A DNA stretch of 64,000 nucleotides from Chryseobacterium lactis (GTDB taxonomy: Bacteria > Bacteroidota > Bacteroidia > Flavobacteriales > Weeksellaceae): positions 4,650,001 to 4,714,000 of the forward strand of contig NZ_CP033924.1 in assembly GCF_003815875.1 (NCBI RefSeq). Reading direction: 5' to 3'. This document shows, in pieces, positions 26,138-34,130 of the stretch. A program made the translations under genes and the position numbers. The notes below the pieces were generated by a model. That model searched no databases, was not told the origin of the DNA, and worked only from the letters and a program-made list of their open reading frames with translations. How positions within the stretch are numbered: position 1 is the first letter of the stretch; the number at the start of each line of letters is the position of its first letter.

Positions 26138-26879
26138 AGACGAATTCCGAGCGGCAAAGGCTCTTCGGAATTTAATCTCAGATTTACAACCGGACTCTCA
26201 TATATTGGGAGTCTATGACAGTGTTGAAGCCAGCATCGATGCTTTATCCAAAGATATACAACCCGATCTTATTTTTATGGATATTCAACTTTCGGACGGG
26301 CTTTCTTTTGAAATTTTTAAAGCTGTAGAAATTACCTGCCCGGTGGTATTTTGTACTGCTTTTGATCAGTATATGTTGGATGCCTTTAAAAGCAAAGGAG
26401 TAGATTATGTCCTGAAACCTTTTTCCCGGGAAGATATCGCCGAAGCCTTAAAAAAAGTGAATGCACTTAAAAAATTCTTCCGGAAAAATGAACTTCCTGA
26501 CCTGGAATCTCTTTTACAAAAAATCAATCAACCTGAAGGAAAATCTAACTTTCTTGTTTTTAAAAATCAAAAGTACACCACGATTCCAACTGAAAACATT
26601 GCTTATTTCTATATTCACAATGAAATTACTCATTTAGTAACATTTGCCAAAGAACAGTTTCAGTTATCTCAACCTTTAGGGCAGGTGGCAGAACAGGTTT
26701 CGGATAAACAGTTTTTCAGAGTCAACCGACAATATCTTGTGAACTTTAAAGCCATTAAAGAAATGGAACATTATTTTCAACGCAAAATTCTTGTAAAGCT
26801 CACTATTGAAACTCCTGAGAAACTGCTTATTAATAAAGAAAAAACTCATAGCTTTTTTTCATGGTTGGAAGAGAGATAG
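26118..26879 (+). CDS. LytTR-family response regulator
   Basis: 253 residues. Receiver domain 1-120 with phospho-acceptor Asp55 in IFMDIQLSDG and the switch lysine in YVLKPFSRED. A LytTR DNA-binding domain at about 145-250 (FLVFKNQKYTTIPTENIAYF, then FFRVNRQYLVNFKAI). LytTR domains bind pairs of short direct repeats spaced by two helical turns. Translationally coupled to the kinase. Two such repeat pairs occur in the window, at the promoters of the two flanking operons. Confidence 0.92.
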   Translation: MNIIIIEDEFRAAKALRNLISDLQPDSHILGVYDSVEASIDALSKDIQPDLIFMDIQLSDGLSFEIFKAVEITCPVVFCTAFDQYMLDAFKSKGVDYVLKPFSREDIAEALKKVNALKKFFRKNELPDLESLLQKINQPEGKSNFLVFKNQKYTTIPTENIAYFYIHNEITHLVTFAKEQFQLSQPLGQVAEQVSDKQFFRVNRQYLVNFKAIKEMEHYFQRKILVKLTIETPEKLLINKEKTHSFFSWLEER

Positions 26880-26884
26880 CAGTA

Positions 26885-26945
26885 ATGATGATTGATGATT
26901 GATGATTGATGATTGATGATTGATGATTGATGATTGATGATTGAT
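26885..26945. repeat. Heptamer microsatellite (TGATTGA)n
   Basis: About eight and a half tandem copies of a 7-bp unit between the LytTR gene and the LytTR-type promoter. Unit length 7 does not fit a coding repeat; slippage here could move the spacing of upstream transcription signals. Confidence 0.85.
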
Positions 26946-26982
26946 CAACTTTCAACTTAACATTCTTACGGCTTATATTTTC

Positions 26983-27054
26983 AGGGTTGAACCTTTCATT
27001 TGTCCAGTTGAACCCTTTTTCTATTCTTTTGAGTGTGCAGAGTATCTACTTTTG
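26983..27054 (+). promoter_or_regulatory. Candidate LytTR-regulated promoter of the DUF1223 operon
   Basis: Direct repeats AGGGTTGAAC (26983-26992) and CCAGTTGAAC (27004-27013), 21 bp apart. The second is preceded by TTTGTCC. The -7 box TACTTTTG is at 27047-27054 in the same ATCTACTTTTGA context, 43 bp past the second repeat start. Matches 23427-23498 in every spacing. Confidence 0.62.
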
Positions 27055-27070
27055 AATCAAATTAAAAGAT

Positions 27071-27850
27071 ATGATACTAAAAAATTTAATCACTGTTGGC
27101 ACTTTCACTACCCTAATGTTTGCGGCTTCTGCATTTATTCAAAAAGAAGATAAGCAACAAAAAGCACAACATCATCCGGTTTCTGAAAACAATGGTTTTG
27201 CCGTATTGGAGCTTTTTACTTCTGAAGGCTGCTCCAGCTGTCCGCCCGCAGATGATCTGATGGGAAAAATTGAAAAAGAGTACCAGAATGAACCGGTTTA
27301 CATCCTCTCCTATCATGTTGATTACTGGAATCGACTTGGATGGAAAGACAGATTCAGCACTGCTGAAAATTCGCAGCGACAACAACAGTACAGCCGTACA
27401 TTAGGTTCACAGGTTTATACCCCACAATTGATTGTCAATGGAAAAACAGAATTTGTAGGTTCTGACAGCAACGCCATCACAACAACGATTGACAAAGAAC
27501 TGTTGCATTCAAAAAATACGAAAATAGATCTGAACGCAAAAGCTTTTCAAAATCAGGCTACCGTGCAATATTCCACAATTTCCACAGATGCAAAAAATGT
27601 ACTCCTTGTCAATCTCGTTGAAAAACAATCTTCTACCCAAGTAGGCAAGGGCGAAAATGAAGGTCGACATTTGCAACACTGGCAAATTGTTCATCAACAG
27701 AAGTCTATTTCATTATATAAACAGCATGAAGGGGTTACCACCTTTACACTTCCGGATGGTTTTTCACCTTCTCAGTGGGAAATCGTTGCCTTCATTCAAA
27801 ATCCGAAAACCGGACAAATTTTCGGGTCTGCAAAAACTGCATTCAACTAA
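27071..27850 (+). CDS. DUF1223 thioredoxin-fold protein, secreted
   Basis: 259 residues. An N-terminal signal or anchor segment (about 5-22) is followed by the DUF1223 signature ELFTSEGCSSCPPADD with Cys54 and Cys57 as a thioredoxin-type CxxC, then YHVDYWNRLGWKDRFS and VYTPQLIVNGKTEFVGS. The fold suggests thiol redox activity in the periplasm; substrates are unknown. First gene of an operon with the DoxX-like gene 32 bases on; its promoter carries the LytTR-type repeats. Confidence 0.85.
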   Translation: MILKNLITVGTFTTLMFAASAFIQKEDKQQKAQHHPVSENNGFAVLELFTSEGCSSCPPADDLMGKIEKEYQNEPVYILSYHVDYWNRLGWKDRFSTAENSQRQQQYSRTLGSQVYTPQLIVNGKTEFVGSDSNAITTTIDKELLHSKNTKIDLNAKAFQNQATVQYSTISTDAKNVLLVNLVEKQSSTQVGKGENEGRHLQHWQIVHQQKSISLYKQHEGVTTFTLPDGFSPSQWEIVAFIQNPKTGQIFGSAKTAFN

Positions 27851-27882
27851 TTTTTTTAATTCAAAACTTAAATACTACAACA

Positions 27883-28266
27883 ATGAAAACAAAAACAACA
27901 AAAATCCTCTATTGGTCAGGCGTAATTTTTATGTCACTATGGTTTGGAGCTAGTGGCTTCTTTGAACTTACAAAAAATCCGGTGGTATGGGATATTACTC
28001 AACAACTAGGTTATCCTCCTCATTTTATTTACATTCTGGGCGTCTTTAAAATAGCAGGTATTCTGGTCCTGCTTCTCCCTAACAGATTATTAAGATTGAA
28101 AGAATGGGTATTTGCCGGAATGTTTTTTGACATCATTTTCGCCTTCTTTTCAAAAATTTCAGTTCTTGGTCTTGCGGCTACAATTGATGCTGTTATTGCA
28201 TTTTCCGTTCTTTTGCTGACGTATGTACTGTTTAGAAAATTGTATAGCCACGAATTGATTTTTTGA
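27883..28266 (+). CDS. DoxX-like small membrane protein
   Basis: 127 residues from ATG 27883 (the frame is open further up, but that overlaps the DUF1223 gene). Four membrane helices: about 10-25, 45-65, 70-88 and 95-115. Segments GASGFFELTKNPVVW and GVFKIAGILVLLLPNRL match the DoxX-like/DUF6463-type group. Likely partner of the DUF1223 protein in envelope redox; that is inference. Confidence 0.75.
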   Translation: MKTKTTKILYWSGVIFMSLWFGASGFFELTKNPVVWDITQQLGYPPHFIYILGVFKIAGILVLLLPNRLLRLKEWVFAGMFFDIIFAFFSKISVLGLAATIDAVIAFSVLLLTYVLFRKLYSHELIF

Positions 28267-28340
28267 GAAATTATGCTTGTCAAAGTTAAAACCTTGACAA
28301 GGATAATATTAAAGCAAGTGGAATTATTGTTTATAAGAAA

Positions 28341-28358
28341 AGCGGACTTTAGTCCGCT
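28341..28358. terminator. Bidirectional hairpin between convergent genes
   Basis: AGCGGACT-TT-AGTCCGCT, perfect, between the DoxX-like gene (+) and the MBL gene (-). AT-rich on both sides. Confidence 0.75.
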
Positions 28359-28403
28359 CTTATTGATATTTCAGATACTTATCTGTTCTTTAATTATTAC
28401 AAT

Positions 28404-29396
28404 TTAATTCATAAAAGCTTCCGGAATCCATTCAAATGCGGGAGTTTTTTTCTTAGTAAATCCTAATCCCGGCCATGGAAGGTGAGAGGCAAATGCTCTG
28501 GTTTTCGTATCGGCTAACTGCTGAAGAAGCTTTTTCCTTGAAGCGGTAGCAATATCAAGGTCTGTATCACCGGAAAAACCCCAGTCAGGGTGCGGAAAAA
28601 GAATGACATCAGAATGAATCAAATCGCAGATATACATTAATTTTTCATTCCCGGAAGTGATGGTAGTTACGGTTAAACCCGGAGTATGTCCAGGAGCCAG
28701 CTGAAAATTAAAATAATCATACAACGTTGTATTCATATCATAGAATTTCATTTTAGGCTGAATGGCTTTCAATATATTCTGAAGTGCCGGAATAATCTGA
28801 TTAAGCATTTCCGGTTTTGCTTTTAAGCCACTATTGCTAAAATCTTTCAGTGTCGCCTTCATCCAGAAATCATATTCTATTTTTGAAATGAAAATGTTTG
28901 CATTAGGAAACACAAGATTATTCTGCTTATCCACAATTCCACCGATGTGATCGGGATGGGCGTGAGAAATAAAGACGTCCGTGATATCTTTTGTCGAAAA
29001 CCCAGCTTTTTGAAGGCTTTTTAACAAAAATCCCGTTCTTTCGTCTGCAAAAATTCCCATTCCGACATCGAATAAAATCAGCTTATTTTTGGTTTTCACC
29101 AAAAGGATATTCACTGCCATGTCGATATAATCATCAGGTCGGAAGTTATCTTTAAGAATCTCCTTCATTTGCGAGACATTTCCTCTTGGAGAAAATGAAT
29201 CAAGACCGGTTTCATGGATATATCCGTCTGTAAGGATAAATAATTCCAATTCGCCCAATTTAATTTTTTTAAAACCTGATAAATCATCTTCCGTTTTTTC
29301 CGGAATTATTTTCGTTTCTGCCCATACATTGGAAAACGGAACCAGGCTTAATGTTCCTGCTAATAATCCGTTTTTTAATAGTTCTCTTCTGTTCAT
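28404..29396 (-). CDS. Exported MBL-fold metallohydrolase
   Basis: 330 residues. The N-terminus MNRRELLKNGLLAG has a twin-arginine-like motif followed by a hydrophobic stretch and a WAE cleavage region, so it is probably exported folded by Tat. The metallo-beta-lactamase fold shows HAHPDHIGG (His145, His147, Asp149, His150), a later GHTPG and CDLIHSD for the second metal. The family includes lactonases and many unassigned hydrolases. It stands downstream of the aldo-keto reductase but 100 bases away. Confidence 0.85.
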   Translation of the reverse strand: MNRRELLKNGLLAGTLSLVPFSNVWAETKIIPEKTEDDLSGFKKIKLGELELFILTDGYIHETGLDSFSPRGNVSQMKEILKDNFRPDDYIDMAVNILLVKTKNKLILFDVGMGIFADERTGFLLKSLQKAGFSTKDITDVFISHAHPDHIGGIVDKQNNLVFPNANIFISKIEYDFWMKATLKDFSNSGLKAKPEMLNQIIPALQNILKAIQPKMKFYDMNTTLYDYFNFQLAPGHTPGLTVTTITSGNEKLMYICDLIHSDVILFPHPDWGFSGDTDLDIATASRKKLLQQLADTKTRAFASHLPWPGLGFTKKKTPAFEWIPEAFMN

Positions 29397-29496
29397 ATTT
29401 TAGTTTGTGATGTTATCGTTTGGTCAAGTTTTAAAAGTTCAGTTTATAAGAAACTGAGCATCCTTTTATTCAGGAGCTCAGTTCTTTGTATCCATT

Positions 29497-30498
29497 TTAA
29501 TTGTTTACTAATTTCATTGAACCCTCATTGTATCTTTCTCCTACATTAGGGTATTTCTTAAGAATTGAATCAATAGTATCCAAATCCGATTGAGAAAGGT
29601 CAATATTGACAGCTGCAATATTCTCTTCCAGGTACTTGATTCGTTTGGTTCCCGGAATTGGAATCACATCATCACCTTGATTCAGCACCCAGGCAAGAGC
29701 CAGCTGGGTTCCTTTCACTCCTTTAGAAGCTGCAAACTCATTAATTTCTTTGGCTAATTTTGTATTATTATCCAGATACTCCTGCTGATAGCGCGGAAGA
29801 GATTTTCTGAAATCATCATCACCCAAATTCTGTACTTCCGTAATGTTCGCAAAAAGGCCTCTTGCCAATGGAGAATAAGGAACTAATGAAATTCCAAGTT
29901 CTCTGATGGTTGGTAAAATTTCTTTTTCAATATCTTTAGTAAGGATTGAATATTCTGATTGTAAAGCTGAAATCGGATGAATTTTATTTGCTCTTCTGAT
30001 GGATTCTGCTGAAGCCTCAGACAGACCGATATATTTTACTTTTCCTGCTTTTACCAGTTCAGCCATCGCTCCTACTGTTTCTTCAACCGGTATATTCGGG
30101 TCTACTCTATGGGCATAATACAAGTCAATGGTATCTATCTTCAATCGTTGAAGACTCTGATCTACGGCTTGTTTTATCCATTCCGGCGAACCGTCAAAAT
30201 AAGTTCCGGGCGCGCCACTGTGACTGGCTTTGCCATTTTCAAATCTGAAACCGAATTTTGTAGCAATAAATATTTTATCTCTGTTTGGAACCAAAACTTT
30301 AGAGATCAGTTTTTCATTCTCTCCATTGGCATACATATCGGCTGTATCCCAGAAGTTAACACCTAAATCTAATGCTTTGTGTAAAGTATTGATACTTTCC
30401 TGTTCGTCTGCAGGGCCATAAGCAAAGCTCATTCCCATACATCCTAAACCGATAGCAGATAACTGCTCACCAGTATTTCCTAATTTTTTAAATTTCAT
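29497..30498 (-). CDS. Aldo/keto reductase
   Basis: 333 residues from ATG 30498; the longer start would be TTG inside the -7 box at 30526-30533. A full (beta/alpha)8 AKR: LGNTGEQLSAIGLGCMGMSF, catalytic DTADMYANGENE (Asp/Tyr), IATKFGF (Lys), YYAHRVDPNIPVE (His), and a C-terminal GTKRIKYLEENIAA for NADPH. The family reduces aldehydes and ketones in the cytosol; it is close to YhdN/quinone-type reductases. The AraC regulator 30586-31491 just upstream on the same strand is a likely controller. Confidence 0.9.
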   Translation of the reverse strand: MKFKKLGNTGEQLSAIGLGCMGMSFAYGPADEQESINTLHKALDLGVNFWDTADMYANGENEKLISKVLVPNRDKIFIATKFGFRFENGKASHSGAPGTYFDGSPEWIKQAVDQSLQRLKIDTIDLYYAHRVDPNIPVEETVGAMAELVKAGKVKYIGLSEASAESIRRANKIHPISALQSEYSILTKDIEKEILPTIRELGISLVPYSPLARGLFANITEVQNLGDDDFRKSLPRYQQEYLDNNTKLAKEINEFAASKGVKGTQLALAWVLNQGDDVIPIPGTKRIKYLEENIAAVNIDLSQSDLDTIDSILKKYPNVGERYNEGSMKLVNN

Positions 30499-30525
30499 GA
30501 TGGTTGTTGATTTTAATTTATAGGA

Positions 30526-30533
30526 CAAAATTA
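30526..30533 (-). promoter_or_regulatory. -7 element TAATTTTG of the aldo/keto reductase gene
   Basis: Perfect TAnnTTTG match 28 nt upstream of ATG 30498; it rules out the earlier TTG. Confidence 0.55.
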
Positions 30534-30585
30534 TAACATCAAAGACTCGCCAACGATATAGAATTCAAACTAAGAATTATAAAAT

Positions 30586-31491
30586 TCAAACAGGGTTCGT
30601 TCGCAGAGTATTGGGAGCGATTCCGGTTTGTTTTTTAAAATAGTTGGTAAAATAAGCCGGTTCTTCAAATCCCAGTCCATAGGCGATTTCTGCAATATTC
30701 CAATCCGTATGTTTCAGTAAGGCACCGGCTTCCTGAATAATTCTGGCGGTAATCTGCTGACTCGTGGTCTTCCCGGTAATTTCTTTCACCGAACGGTTTA
30801 AAGAGTTGACATGAATGGAAAGGTTCCTGGCATAATCATTCGGAGTCTTTAGTTTCAGAAAAGCTTCAGGGCTGTCTATAGGAAATTGTCTTTCCAGCAG
30901 CTCCATAAACAGAGAGGCAACTCTTTGGGAAGCATTCTGATAAGGTTCAAAACTTTCCGCCGGATGCATTTTGATGGTTTCATGAATCATCAAATAGAGG
31001 TATGCTCTGAGCATATCATATTTATGAACGTAATCCGACTCAATCTCCAGCATCATTTTGTTGTAAATATCAGCAAGTATTCGTTGTTGCTCTTCCTCTA
31101 CAAAGAAAACCGGAGTTCCTCCAATCTTAAAAAGCGGAGAATCCTGAAGGTTTCCCAAACGGCTTCCATTCTGTAAAAACTGTTCTGTAAAAAGGCAGAA
31201 CCAACCTTTCTGATCATCATCTTCCGCCTCCCACGAATAAGGAATAATCGGATTCGAAAACAACAATGCAGGGCGATCCACATAAATCCACTTATCAGCG
31301 TAGTGAAGCTTTCCTTTTCCTATGATAAGTGAAATTTTATAATAATCTCTCCTGCTGTAAGGAGTCAGTGGCGAGCAATATTCACGTGAAAACACGTTGA
31401 AATGTCCCATCTTACCCGGATCAAGGCATGGTGGCCCAAGACTGGATCCGTTACGATCGTAAAAACTTTGTAATGATTGATTGGATTCCAT
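30586..31491 (-). CDS. AraC-family transcriptional regulator
   Basis: 301 residues. An N-terminal cupin-like sensing part (about 30-110, including LLFSNPIIPYSWE) is followed by a helical linker and a C-terminal double helix-turn-helix (about 195-300) with WNIAEIAYGLGFEEPAYFTN and FKKQTGIAPNTLR. It is the common AraC type that precedes an aldo-keto reductase or oxidoreductase; the inducer is unknown. 87 bases separate it from the reductase, with a separate promoter there. Confidence 0.9.
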   Translation of the reverse strand: MESNQSLQSFYDRNGSSLGPPCLDPGKMGHFNVFSREYCSPLTPYSRRDYYKISLIIGKGKLHYADKWIYVDRPALLFSNPIIPYSWEAEDDDQKGWFCLFTEQFLQNGSRLGNLQDSPLFKIGGTPVFFVEEEQQRILADIYNKMMLEIESDYVHKYDMLRAYLYLMIHETIKMHPAESFEPYQNASQRVASLFMELLERQFPIDSPEAFLKLKTPNDYARNLSIHVNSLNRSVKEITGKTTSQQITARIIQEAGALLKHTDWNIAEIAYGLGFEEPAYFTNYFKKQTGIAPNTLRTNPV

Positions 31492-31620
31492 CTATCAAAG
31501 TTATAAAATTCAAACAAATTAATTTATAAAAATTGTTTTTAATTAAAGTAACAAAAGAATTAAAAAGCTCGGGACCTGGAAAGAAGCCCGTCCTCATTAA
31601 TAAGATGCTTAGCAAAAAAA

Positions 31621-31664
<44 letters not shown>

Positions 31665-31734
31665 TATTATAACAAAAATTACCGGCAAAAACTGCCAGCC
31701 ACTTAAAAATTGAGTATATATAGTTGATAATGGT

Positions 31735-32193
31735 CTAATCCCAATCACCGTCGTGCCCATGACCACGGTGTTTATTTTGTTTTTTATAATATTTTTCCTG
31801 GTTTTTATAATACTTATCCTGTTGCTTACGGTATTTCTTGTAATCGTTTTTGCTTACGTTATAAACGATAACAGGATTTTGTCCTCTGTAATATCTTTTT
31901 TTGAATTGTGCATATTTTTCTCTTCCGAGAATTCTTTCCAACTCTGAGTATCGATCGTTTCTCCATCTTCCAGGCTCTACGACGTATACTTTGTTCCAGG
32001 TATTATAATCACGATATCTGCTGTTTAAGTTATTAATTTGATTAGCTTGTGTTGTAGAAAGCAGTAAATCTGCGACTACACTCTGCCAGTTAATATCTGT
32101 AATACTTCTTTGATAATCATTATAATAATTTGATTGAGCGTAACTCATACTGAATGTGCCAATCAAAAATGCGGTTAATAATAACTTTTTCAT
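31735..32193 (-). CDS. Secreted basic hypothetical protein with Tyr/Lys-rich tail
   Basis: 152 residues with a clear signal peptide (MKKLLLTAFLIGTFSMSYAQ). The centre (ITDINWQSVVADLLLSTTQA, then SELERILGREKYAQFKKRYY) looks like a compact helical domain found in Flavobacteriia. The C-terminal 45 residues repeat a Lys-Lys-Tyr-Tyr theme (KKYRKQQDKYYKNQEKYY) and end in HGHDGDWD. Periplasmic or surface; the function is unknown. In the 374 bases upstream (32194-32567) I see no gene. Confidence 0.7.
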   Translation of the reverse strand: MKKLLLTAFLIGTFSMSYAQSNYYNDYQRSITDINWQSVVADLLLSTTQANQINNLNSRYRDYNTWNKVYVVEPGRWRNDRYSELERILGREKYAQFKKRYYRGQNPVIVYNVSKNDYKKYRKQQDKYYKNQEKYYKKQNKHRGHGHDGDWD

Positions 32194-32567
32194 TTCACTC
32201 CACTTTTAAAAATTAAACACCATCAAATGGACAATTAGAGTGCCAATAATGAATCGTATTTCCCAATGTTTGTTAAATAAAACCTTAAATCATTGATTAT
32301 CTTTTAAATATTTTCTCTATTTAACTGAAATAAAGAAATATTAATTAAGCTAAAAATTATTATCAATGGACGATCTGATGCATTAAACACTTTTTAATCT
32401 TAAATAGAATCCGGAGAGTAAGAACATGAGCTATCTTCAAATTATAAATTTCGTTAAGATTCCTGAAAAGTATTATTTCATATTATTTAAATTCGTAATT
32501 TTAAAGGAGAGAATCTTATCTATAAGAGATTCTTAGTGAATTTTCAATCAACCAAATCTCAATAATT

Positions 32568-32855
32568 ATGGAAAATATAAAATTTGAAGTCTCTCCATAT
32601 CAGGATGAATTGCAGTTACTTATTGACGGGCAAAAGGCAGGATATATGTCCATAAAGGTTGACGGAAGACTGCTGATCGTGTATTACACCAAACTTGAAG
32701 AAGAACTTGAAGGTAAAGGCTATGCGAAGTTATTACTGGATGAGCTGGTACGCTATGCAGAAGAAAAAGATTTGCTTGTAGATCCGGAATGTGATTTTGT
32801 ACGACAACAATTTGAAAATCATCCAAGACGGTATAAAGACATCTGGCATGCCTGA
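32568..32855 (+). CDS. Small GNAT-type N-acetyltransferase
   Basis: 95 residues, the short acetyltransferase family (YjdJ/GNAT-CG type). Motif A-like EELEGKGYAKLLLDELVRYA contains the acetyl-CoA-binding G-x-G-x-A turn, and a final CDFVRQQFENHPRRYKDIW matches the family ending. It should transfer acetyl groups to small amines or proteins; the target is unknown. The 5' leader (about 65 nt from TAATTTTA at 32496) contains a short hairpin near 32513-32534. Convergent with the next gene. Confidence 0.85.
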   Translation: MENIKFEVSPYQDELQLLIDGQKAGYMSIKVDGRLLIVYYTKLEEELEGKGYAKLLLDELVRYAEEKDLLVDPECDFVRQQFENHPRRYKDIWHA

Positions 32856-33953
32856 TCAGTCTTCCCACCATACTTTAAACTGCTGATCCGAAAGATTTAG
32901 GTCAACGACCTCTCCAATCATTGGAGTAAGGATATGAAGCCCTTTTTCTTTTCCAAAGCTTGTAACCTTTTGTAAGGGCTCATTCCAGGGATGAAGTGCC
33001 AATGCAAATTTTGAGGAATGAACCGGAATAATTGTTTTGGCATTGAGGTCTATACTTGCCTGAATCACATCTTCCGGCAGTGTATGGATATACCTCCAGG
33101 CTTCTCCGTATTGCCCGTTCTCAAGAATAGCGTAATCAAAAGGACCATATTGATCCCCAATCATTTTAAAATGTGAATCATAACCACTGTCTCCGCCTAA
33201 AAATATTTTCCGGGTAGGTGTTTCCAGAACGTAAGATGTCCAGAGCGTATCATTTTGCCTGGTTCTTCTTCCTGAAAAATGTCTCGCCGGGGTAAACGTG
33301 ATTTTCAGCTGGTTCTTCAATTCAACTTTTGTACCCCATTCTTCTTCGATAAGCTGCTCTTCGGTGTATCCCCATCTTTCCAAATGGGCTCCTACTCCCA
33401 GCGGCACAATAGCGGCTCCTGTACGATCTTTAATTGACTTCACGGTCGGATAATCAAGATGATCAAAATGATCATGGGTGATTACCAGATAATCCAGTTC
33501 AGGAATATCTTCAGGCTTAAAAATATCTGAGCCTTCGAATGCTTTATTAAAAAATTTAAAAGGAGAACCATAAGAACTCAATACCGGATCGATCAGAAAT
33601 GAGACCCCATCAGTTTGCAAGTAATAGGATGAATGCCCCAGCCAGATAAATACTTCCAGATTTTTATCTATCTTTTTCAAATCGGTATGGATTGACGGAA
33701 TAGCCTTCAATGGTTTGAGCAGCGGATCTTTTTTACCTAAAAAGAAATCATAGGTCACTTTTGACATTTTGTAGCCTTCTGCAAGAGACGGTGTATGACT
33801 GATATTTTGAAACTTTTTGTTTCTATACAATTTAGACTGTCTGATACGTGCCAACCTCTTTCCCTTCGGTACTCCACCAAACACTTTCATATTGATGACG
33901 ATAAAAAATGTAATTGCTAATACGACTACCGATGTAATAATCCAATAAATCAT
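32856..33953 (-). CDS. MBL-fold hydrolase, NAPE-PLD/UlaG-like, membrane-anchored
   Basis: 365 residues from ATG 33953; the frame is open to 33974, but the -7 box at 33972-33979 puts earlier ATGs at or before the start of transcription. One N-terminal membrane helix is followed by IRQSKLYRNKKFQN, IPSIHTDLKK and the metal motif THDHFDHLDY. Then GDSGYDSHF and PVHSSKFALALHPW. This arrangement is close to N-acyl-phosphatidylethanolamine phospholipase D and the RomA type. The substrate is probably lipid-like, by family. Confidence 0.82.
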   Translation of the reverse strand: MIYWIITSVVVLAITFFIVINMKVFGGVPKGKRLARIRQSKLYRNKKFQNISHTPSLAEGYKMSKVTYDFFLGKKDPLLKPLKAIPSIHTDLKKIDKNLEVFIWLGHSSYYLQTDGVSFLIDPVLSSYGSPFKFFNKAFEGSDIFKPEDIPELDYLVITHDHFDHLDYPTVKSIKDRTGAAIVPLGVGAHLERWGYTEEQLIEEEWGTKVELKNQLKITFTPARHFSGRRTRQNDTLWTSYVLETPTRKIFLGGDSGYDSHFKMIGDQYGPFDYAILENGQYGEAWRYIHTLPEDVIQASIDLNAKTIIPVHSSKFALALHPWNEPLQKVTSFGKEKGLHILTPMIGEVVDLNLSDQQFKVWWED

Positions 33954-33971
33954 TTGTAATAAAATAAACAT

Positions 33972-33979
33972 CAAATGTA
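33972..33979 (-). promoter_or_regulatory. -7 element TACATTTG of the NAPE-PLD-like gene
   Basis: Perfect TAnnTTTG match. The TTG at 33972-33974 is inside it and ATG 33971 is too close, favouring ATG 33953. Confidence 0.5.
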
Positions 33980-34130
33980 TTGACTTTTGCTTTTAAATGA
34001 AAATAAGAAGTATTAGCCTGCATTTTTTTAACTAAATTTACCATGTTTTTCGGAAAATTTATCATTCATTTGGGTGATGATTAACTTTAAACTTTTTATT
34101 TTAGCAGCTTAAAAAAACTACAAAAGTACA

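Noticed and set aside
26941..27153. Plus-strand ORF between the LytTR gene and the DUF1223 gene
   Set aside because: It covers the microsatellite end and the LytTR-type promoter and overlaps the DUF1223 start in another frame.
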